From NCBI RefSeq assembly GCF_030272615.1, contig NC_081408.1:303711450-303775449 (forward strand): a DNA stretch of 64,000 bases. Direction: 5' to 3'. The notes under the pieces are model-generated. The model did no database searches. It was not told where the DNA came from and worked only from the letters and a program-made list of their open reading frames with translations. The stretch comes from Cryptomeria japonica. Lineage: Eukaryota > Streptophyta > Pinopsida > Cupressales > Cupressaceae. Shown piece after piece: positions 56,795 through 64,000 of the stretch (its first letter is position 1; each line of letters starts with the position of its first letter). Position numbers and translations under genes: made by a program.

Positions 56795-57652
56795 ATCTAG
56801 AGCATTCAATTGTTGAATACGTTCCTTCTGTGCTTCAGATAATGTCATATTTAATTGCAAAGTTGTCCTCCGAGTTTTATGCTCAAATTCAATAGGCATC
56901 GTTGCTATTTTTTCATAAACCATCTCAAAATGTGTAAAACCAATTGGTGTTTTCCAAGTTGTTATGTATGCCCAAATTGCTTGTAAAAGCCTACAAGACC
57001 AGTCTTTTTTATGAACATATACTATTTTTGTAAGAATAGCCTCAAGCTCCCTATTTGTAACTTCTACTTGTCCATTAGCTTGTGGATGATATGGAGTAGA
57101 TTTTCTATGCCTTGTATTATATTCATTAACCAAAGTTGTTTTCAATGTTGAAGTAAATTGAGGTCCCTGGTCTGAGACAATTTCCCTTGGTACTCCATAT
57201 CTTGTAAATATCTCTTCATAAAGAAACTCAGCTACCTTATTATCTCTTGCATGTGTCATGGCACAAGATTCCACCCATTTTGTTACATAGTCTGTACATA
57301 CCAAAATATAGGATTTGCCATTAGAAGGTGGATCAATTGGCCCAACAAAATCTAATCCCCACTTATCAAATGGTGCAACTAATATTTGTGGATATAGTGG
57401 CATCTCATCAGATTTTGTAGGTCTTCCCATTCGCTGGCATCTGTCACATTTCTATGTGTACTGTGTTGCATCCTTATGTAATGTGGGTCAATAGTATCCT
57501 GTATTGAGTATTTTTAGTGTTGTTCTTTTGGCAGCAAAATGGCCTCCACATGGCTCATCATGATATGCATGCAGGATGTCATACATTTCATCTTCTGTGA
57601 CACATCTTCTCATAACTTGGTCAGGTCCAGTGTAAAATAGACAATCAACAAT
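56795..57652 (-). pseudogene. Element F integrase, N-terminal and core part
   Basis: The minus strand shows the HHCC finger (AYHDEPCGGHFAAKRT, a stop, KCDRCQRMGR) and an intact rve core in the frame 57430-56762: WGLDFVGPIDPPSNGKSYIL with the first Asp, REIVSDQGPQFTSTL with the second, and YHPQANGQVEVTNRELEAIL with the Glu. It ends in QQLNALDE, where element G is inserted; the tail is at 50548-51019. All three catalytic acids are present. Confidence 0.92.
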
Positions 57653-58381
57653 CTATGAGAAGTTATATTTTTTTTCAACTAGCAACCTTCTTTCCTTAGG
57701 AGAGAAATAAATTGGCATCTTAGTAGCAGCTAAATAGTTGGCAATATCAGCATACCAAGGAGTGTGAGCTTGAATAAGAAATAAATGTTCATCAAGAAAA
57801 GCATCATCTATCATTGTAGAATCTTCTTGTAATTGAAGTCTTGAAAGATAATTTGCAACCACATTAGACTTCCTTGGTTTATCAACAACTGTGATATCAA
57901 ATTTCTGCATCAACAATAACCAACGAGCTAATCTACCAGTAATTGATGGCTTATTCATGAGATATCTTATTGTAGTATGATTTGTATGCACAAATACGGG
58001 ATATCCCGTAATATAGTGCCTAAATTTGTTAAGTGCATATATAACAGCTAGCATTTCCTTTTCAGTGACTGTGTAATTCAACTTAGGTCCTTGTAAGTTC
58101 TTGCTAATATAATGTATTGCATTTTCCAATTTGTCAATTTTCTGCCCTAACACTACTCCTATTGCATAATCAGATGCATCTGTATGGATTTGGAATGGTA
58201 GAGACCAATTTGGGCCTTTAAGAACTGGTTCTTGAGTCAAAGAATGCTTAAGCTTTAAGAAAGCTTCATTGCATGCTGGGGTCCATTTAAATTCCATATC
58301 TTTGGTAAGCAGTTGAATATAAGGGACTTGCAATTTTACTGAAATCTTTGATAAACTGTCTGTAGTATCGAGCATGACCAA
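57653..58381 (-). pseudogene. Element F RNase H
   Basis: A minus-strand frame of 242 codons: EFKWTPACNEAFLKLKHSLT (RT-RH connection), FQIHTDASDYAIGVVLGQKI with the first Asp, YTVTEKEMLAVIYALNKFRH with the Glu, VHTNHTTIRYLMNKPSITGR where the usual TDH has Asn, and KSNVVANYLSRL where ADALSR is altered. Active-site residues are therefore partly lost. It is followed in frame by the spacer before the integrase finger. Confidence 0.9.
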
Positions 58382-59252
58382 GAAAACTTCTTACATCTTT
58401 TTGCTTCACAAGGTCATTAATATGTTGAATGACCTCAATTTTTGTTGGATCCACCTAGATGCCTTCTATAGAGATATGATGACCAAGGACTATTCCTTCT
58501 TGCATCATGATGAAATATTTCTCACTATTTAATGACAAATTGTAGTCTTCACATCGCTATAAAACTTTCTTTAGATTAGCTAATGCTTGCTCAAATTCAG
58601 AACCATAAGTTGTACAGTCATCCATATAGATTTCCATAATATCTTGAGAAATATCAAAAAAGATACTGATCACTTCTCTTTGAAAAGTGGCTGGAGCATT
58701 ACACAACCCAAAAGGAAGAACAAAATATGCATACGTGCCCCATGGACAAGTAAATGTTTTTTTCTCTTGATCCTCCAGGGTTATCTGGATCTGATTGTAA
58801 CCATTGAACCTGTTAAGGAATGAAAAGTATCTTTTACCAGCCAAAGAATCCAATACCTGATCCACAAATGGTAATGGAAAATTATATTTTCTTGTTGCTA
58901 AGTTTAGGGCTCTATAATCAACACATACCCTCCATTTTCCTCCTTTCTTAGGGACTATGACCAGAGGTGATACCCATTGGTTGTCAGAGATAGGATAGAT
59001 AAACCCAGATTTTAACAACTTCTGCAACTTTTTTAACTATCTCTTTCAAGGCAGGATTGATTCTTCTTTGAGGCTGTCTGAGTGGGAAACACTCTTCCTT
59101 TGCGGTGGGTGCAAACTGCTAGATCTATCCCATGCATATCCTTGTAATCCCATGCAAAAGATTTTTTTATGAAATTTCAACAAGTCCAACAGGGCCTCCT
59201 TTTGAGTATCTGATAGATCTCTATTGATATTCAAACATTTATTCAACTCCAC
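58382..59252 (-). pseudogene. Element F reverse transcriptase
   Basis: Athila-type RT on the minus strand: KLLKSGFIYPISDNQWVSPL, RVCVDYRALNLATRKYNFPL, RYFSFLNRFNGYNQIQITLE, TFTCPWGTYAYFVLPFGLCN and the catalytic EIYMDDCTTYG in the frame 59027-58557, then a stop and the thumb (GIVLGHHISIEGI). LDGFSGYNQI is changed to LNRFNGYNQI. Frameshifts near 58990-59046 and 58390 separate it from its neighbours. Confidence 0.9.
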
Positions 59253-60176
59253 TTCTATGTTAATAGTAAGATCAATCTGGTTTATATCAAAAAAATGAGA
59301 AGAAGATAATTCCTACCGCAATAGAGTATGCACTATATCAGTGGCTCCAGGAAAGTTCAAACCTGCAATATTCGGAACCAATTTATGCAATTCTTGCTCT
59401 TCTATTAATTCATTTATTAGGATTTTATAAAGAATTGATTCCTCATCATATAATTGGATGAATGGCCCTTGATTAATCATCATGAGGTGATTAATAGAGT
59501 CAACTCCCTCAAATTTTTCTCCCAAAATAGGCCAAACGGCTTGTTGTTGTTCAAGCTGAGGTTGTGCTGGAGAATATAAGGCTAATGTTTTTGTAGAACT
59601 CCCATCTGAAATAGTCATATCCCCTTATCTACATCCAATACATGCATCAACTGTGGCAAGCCAAGGTCTACCCAAAATGTCCAGATATCCTCCCAATGTT
59701 GCTTTTGGAGATAAAATCATAAAGTTTGCAGGATATTCCCAGGAATCCAAAATAACTACTACATCTTCTATGATACCATCAGGTCTCACTGTAGAGCTAT
59801 CAGCAAGTTGTAGAACTATGGGTGTTGGCTTTTAAATATTGATCTCAAGCTATTTCATTACTTCCCTTGTCATTACATTAATGGTTGCCCCTAAATCAAT
59901 CAAAACATTTTTTATTTGACTGCCATTAATGACTATACTCACAACATGACTACTTGGATCAGAATACTTTGGAATGACAATCTTTCCTAACATAATATCT
60001 ACCAGTTGACCCATAACATGCACTGTTTGTGGATCTTTTTTATTCCTGCCAGGTTTTTTTAGACATGCTTCTCTCAGTGCCTTACCATATATGAGAACAT
60101 CTTTTATTGCTTGCAATAATAGAATTTTAATGCAAATATGCCTTAGTTGATCTATAATATCAAAGCTTTGCTGTTT
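59253..60176 (-). pseudogene. Element F protease
   Basis: Minus-strand NGSQIKNVLIDLGATINVMT is the aspartic protease block (D-L-G-A, as in Athila), followed after two stops by PTPIVLQLADSSTVRPDGII, VVVILDSWEYPANFMILSPK and LGRPWLATVDACIG. The spacer to RT (EKFEGVDSINHLMMINQGPF, ELIEEQELHKLVPNIAGLNF) is open over 59618-59313. The catalytic Asp is present but the frame is broken. Confidence 0.85.
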
Positions 60177-61973
60177 TTATGTGGTAACTTTCTTTTCTTG
60201 CAATCTGTGGGGAAATGGTAGCAATATTTGGTTCTGAGGTATTGTATCTATTGGATTAGAGATTTCTTGCTCCTCTTGTACCTCAGTGATAACTGAATGA
60301 GAGTGATTAGGCAGAGTTGTCCCAGATCGGAGGTGAATTTCATTTAGAGATAAAGAATGGGTTGGGTATTGATTAAGATTAGTTGAATAAGCTTGTGGTT
60401 GTTGTTGAGACTTAATATTAGGATTTGGCAACAGTTGAGTAGGCAACTACATTAGTTTAGGTGGTACAATAGTGGCTATAGGAAGATGCATTAGTGCAGG
60501 AGGCTGTGGTCGTTGGATAGGTGGTTGATAACTAGAAGATTGGGCATTCTATGGTTGGCTTCCCCTCCATTGAGAAGTAGCTTGCCATTTCCCTTAAAAA
60601 TGGTTTCCTTGGCCCTAAGGTGGGTATCAGTTCCCTTGTGGTTGCTGCCACTGTGGCATTTGATTACCAAAATGTTTCCCTTGGCCTTGAGAACCATACC
60701 AATTTTGATAATTACCAAAATTTTGAGAATATGGTGATTTCCATTGGTTATTTGGTGCATAAAAATTTCCACTATAACTAGAAAAAGAAAGTGGATCTAG
60801 CGGCATACCTCCTCTTTGGAAATTTGGTCTTCTTTGAGCAACATAGAAGACTTGCTCATCCTCACCTTGAATTGGCTTGAAGTTAGGTACCTCCACATTT
60901 GCAACCATTTTACATCTACAATCCTTCTTTCATTATTTACAATGAGGGTAGAATTCTGCAAGAAATGCATCAGCTTCTTCATGCTTCTTCTTCGCTGCAA
61001 GTGTATCCAACTGAGTAGCCATATTGTTTATAATGTCTTCCTTAAAGTCCTTTAATAGATGACTAAGTTCCAATCTAGAAACTCTAGTTCTAGATGCTGA
61101 TGATGGTGCTCCTGGTTTAAAATGCTTGTTCTTCTTAGAAGAAGATATGGAACACTTCTTGCAAATTTGTCCTATTTAAGCCCAAGTGGACTGTGTAATG
61201 TCACCTCCTCCCATAAGATCCAAAGAATCAGTGCATTCGTCACTGATTCCGCTCAAAAATATCAACTTGAGGGAATCTTTATTGAGAGTACTATGCTTAG
61301 ACTTTTTGACACTAAACAGGAACCTTTCCAGATAATCGTCAAGACTCTCATCTTCAGTTTGTGTCATTCTAAAAATATCATCCCCATGATGATCAGTACC
61401 TCTACAATAATCTTTGTATTTTGCAAGAAACAACCATTTCATCTCATCCCATGTATTGATTGTGCTACTACCCAAGCTCATAAACCATCTCAAGGATTAC
61501 TCCTTCAAGGTGGCAAGAAATTTTTTGAGTCTATGGGCATCTATAGTATAGTGAAAACTCCTACAAAGAACATCAAACTCAAAAAGAAATGTGTCTAGAT
61601 CCTCTGTCACTAGTCCATAGAATTTAGGGAGTGAAGATGCTGGAATGTTCTTGAGATTAGCATTATCATGCTGATCAGATATGGGGAACTCAAACATTGG
61701 GCCTGGTGCTGGTGGTGGATTATTCCCACTAGGAGGTGGGTTCCCTTGCATTGGACTTGTGGGGGTTGTTACTATAGGAAATTCTTCTTCTTGAAGACCA
61801 AAGAGGATCTGAAGACTACCTTTCAGAAATTCAGATTCAGGGTGGTTCAAATTCTATGGGGCTTGGTAAAGTTTAGCAAAAGGATTTATATGTGGAAAAT
61901 TATCTTCTGCATGATTAGAATGAGTAGGCAGAAATCTACCTCTGGGGTCTCTTCTTCTTCTTCTTCTATGCAT
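60177..61973 (-). pseudogene. gag: Element F gag
   Basis: The ATG at 61973 (minus), 100 bp after the primer site, starts MHRRRRRRDPRGRFLPTHSN with a stop at about 61853, then ANLKNIPASSLPKFYGLVTE, FEFDVLCRSFHYTIDAHRLK (to 61497) and the gag core SSTINTWDEMKWLFLAKYKD, DDYLERFLFSVKKSKHSTLN (61493-61176). A Gln/Asn/Pro-rich region (60908-60490) replaces a recognisable zinc finger. LSLNEIHLRSGTTLP at about 60345-60300 is a hallmark of Athila polyproteins. Multiple stops. Confidence 0.88.
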
Positions 61974-62073
61974 GCAGATTCATGAAATTTTTCAAACAAT
62001 TAAGTATACCAAAAAAATAATTAACTGAAAACTGACAAGAATAATAACCATAGGAGATTCTTAGTTTGACACC

Positions 62074-62092
62074 ATCCCCGACAATGGCACCA
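62074..62092 (-). other. Primer-binding site of element F (tRNA-Asp type)
   Basis: Minus-strand TGGTGCCATTGTCGGGGAT pairs with the 3' end of plant tRNA-Asp at 16 of 19 positions as I recall that tRNA. All three mismatches are C to T or G to A changes. It lies four bases inside the LTR. Confidence 0.82.
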
Positions 62093-62096
62093 AAAA

Positions 62097-63372
62097 TGTC
62101 TACCCCAACAATAAGAATAATAACTCTAATTGAAGTCTCAACCTGAAGTTTGAACATTCATCTGGTAAAGTTACTATTTTCATGGCTAGTGCTCATTTGA
62201 TTGTCAACCCAGGGACATAATACTTGAAATGGGTTTGCACTATATATGCACTAAGTTCCTTCAATAGCTATTCTGCATTACTACAACAACTAATATTATG
62301 CGAAAAGGGAAGGCGAGAATGGAAATTATGGAAAGGCTACAAGAATAAATTCTGCATAATTTTCATAAAAGCAATGCTAGAAAGATTTAATATGGATAAC
62401 ATAAATTACTCTGTTCTGGCTTGGCTGTAGGAATAGTCAATGGATCTGTTTCCAGTGGCTACATGAACAATTGAAGCAAGAACTTCTACTATGACTAAAG
62501 AAAGAAAAATAATTTTAATGAACACACACAGGATCACTCACCAAGTGGGCCCCCTTGGATGAGTGATAGCAAGCTTCCAAAAAATTACTTTTAACAGATC
62601 AAAACAACATAATTTTATTCATTGCTTCCCAAAAGTGATTACATATTTTGAAAAGAAAACTCAAGAATGCTTATCAAAGATCCTCTGCTCTATTCTTCTC
62701 TATTTTGTCTAACCTCTGAGAAAAAGAAGAGTTTATTATTAAAGACAAGATCAACTACAATAGAAAACACAAATCATACCCAGAAGAAGAGGTAGATGAT
62801 TGACCGATAAAGAAGATAACTAGATCTTGGCTGCATGAAATGTGGATCTAAACCAAACCATAGTCTTTGCATGCCATGACGGTGTTTGTAAATTCAATGC
62901 CCATTGAAGTTAAACTTTGGTAGTGTCGCTTGACTGGTCTGCCTATGTCGTACCTTGTGCTTTCTCATCTCCTCTACAGTTTGATCTTCATTTATCTCTT
63001 ACGCAATATTTCCTTCATCAAGCACGAAAGGAGAATATCCACCATGACATCATTTATTACTTGCACTGCAGCAAAAACAACATACAAGGACATACATACA
63101 CATTCTATTTAATTAACACATCTATTAATTCATATATGATATTACCCTAAATAATCTGCATGGCAACATGAACAAATCACATGGCTGTAGGAATAAATGG
63201 CATGGCTACAGGAATAGACCAGCAAAGTTCAAACATGATTTCATAAGTTCAGGTTTAACAGATGGAATACATATAGTCAATTTACAATACATCACTACTA
63301 CTATGTAAACCAAAAGATGTCAAAAACTTAAGAGTTTTGATGATAAAAACATGATAAAGTCTCAACTTATTA
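62097..63372 (-). repeat. 5' LTR of element F
   Basis: The 1276-bp partner of 46362-47618. Its outer end reads TAATAAGTTG on the minus strand, so the terminal TG is mutated to TA. GGAGG follows at once. Confidence 0.92.
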
Positions 63373-64000
63373 GGAGGCCCTTTCAATCCCATCTCAAAAG
63401 GATTTACATAAGGAGGTACTGAAGGATGTCAATTAATCAAGTGGTGAGACATCAGTCAATGGAAAGGTAGTCTCCACCAGTTTGGTGCAACCCAAGGTGG
63501 AAGAAGACTCAAGCAAGATCGTCAAGCCTCCCCCTTTCTTTCTGTCCTTGATCATAAGAGATAACTTGGTTCACAAGTGCATGATAGATTTAGGAGCTAG
63601 TAGCTCAGTCATGCCTAAGAAGGTAGCTGATCTTATTGGCATAGAATACAAACCTGTGACCAAAGGGGTGGTCCAGTTAGATGGCACTTCTATTAAAATA
63701 GTAGGTGTGGTAAAAAAATTGAAGTTAACCTTGCATGCATGCCCTGGCTGCACTGTCTTGCAAGACATATCAATTATCGACCTCCCTGTCTAGAGACTTC
63801 ATCGCCAAGATAGGTGGGTACCTGTCTTATGACTGGTCCCATATGCCATTTTGAATAAGGTATGGTAACAAGGTCACCATAAGGGCAAAGCCCATTTCCC
63901 AAAACCATTTTGAGCCCTACACCCCCGTCCCTATAAACATGAATTGCACTTTGCATGAAGAGGGAGAGGAGTGTGTTGTCCGTGAGCCTACTACTCTTTT
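63373..64000 (+). pseudogene. Gypsy E protease, right of element F, runs off the window
   Basis: It resumes the E frame (ALSIPSQKDLHKEVLKDVN, then a TAA), continues with VEEDSSKIVKPPPFFLSLII and the aspartic protease HKCMIDLGASSSVMPKKVAD near 63569-63630, then IEYKPVTKGVVQLDGTSIKI and LKLTLHACPGCTVLQDISII. A stop at 63791-63793 is followed in another frame by SRDFIAKIGGYLSYDWSHM and YTPVPINMNCTLHEEGEE, the usual protease end. RT and the 3' LTR must lie beyond 64000. Confidence 0.9.

Larger units (their letters stand above)
46362..63372 (-). mobile_element. Ty3/Gypsy element F, Athila-like, minus strand, split by G
   Basis: A 17.0-kb element with LTRs 46362-47618 (3') and 62097-63372 (5'), perfect GGAGG TSD, and tRNA-Asp-type primer site. 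On the minus strand: gag, protease, RT, RNase H, integrase (split by G), then a long accessory ORF before the polypurine tract. The RT (ATRKYNFPLPFVDQVLDSLA), the IHLRSGT motif after gag, tRNA-Asp priming, the absence of a chromodomain and an extra sense ORF after integrase all match the Athila lineage. Without G it is 11.2 kb. Frames contain many stops. Confidence 0.93.

Noticed and set aside
1-64000. CRISPR array, rRNA genes, or bacterial operons
   Set aside because: No regularly spaced identical repeats, no rRNA-like sequence, and all coding content is plant LTR retroelement.

Overview
The window is nuclear DNA from a large, repeat-rich plant genome. I suspect a gymnosperm because of the density, decay and nesting of long LTR retrotransposons, but the sequence alone does not prove the taxon. 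I find no convincing single-copy host gene, rRNA, tRNA or CRISPR. Nearly everything can be assigned to nested Ty1/Copia and Ty3/Gypsy elements whose reading frames carry stops and frameshifts.

Layout. (1) 1-960: AT-rich DNA without a recognisable gene. (2) Element A, a Copia element on the plus strand, starts near 985 (gag, protease, integrase, reverse transcriptase). It is cut just after the YVDD motif at 4160, resumes at 40870 and is cut again at 41216. (3) Element C, a 36.7-kb Tat-like Gypsy element (4161-40869), sits in A. It has 1.47-kb LTRs, an unusually long tRNA-Trp primer-binding site, an internal tandem duplication of its gag-pol block, dual RNase H domains, and an antisense plant-mobile-domain (PMD) gene before its 3' LTR. 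Inside C lie Copia element B (7699-15259, TSD CATCC), solo LTR S1 (21288-22885, TSD TCTTG) and solo LTR S2 (28133-29372, TSD ATCTA). (4) From 41217 a second stack begins in A: a reverse-oriented Copia LTR (D), an unidentified stretch, then Gypsy element E (5' LTR with a minisatellite, gag, protease). E is split by Athila-like Gypsy element F (46362-63372, minus strand, TSD GGAGG). F is split by Copia element G (51025-56789, minus strand, TSD CATTC), which contains solo LTR H (55983-56774, TSD GTTAT). E resumes at 63373 with its protease and runs off the window.

The deepest chain, A > D > E > F > G > H, is six levels. The order of events is readable from the junctions: reading frames resume exactly across target-site duplications, most clearly E gag-protease across F. 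None of the elements looks able to move on its own. The parts most worth a second look are element C (tandem polyprotein, long tRNA-Trp match, captured antisense PMD gene, matching AGCGCT-rich leaders), the coiled-coil accessory ORF of F, and the odd 5' terminus of G.
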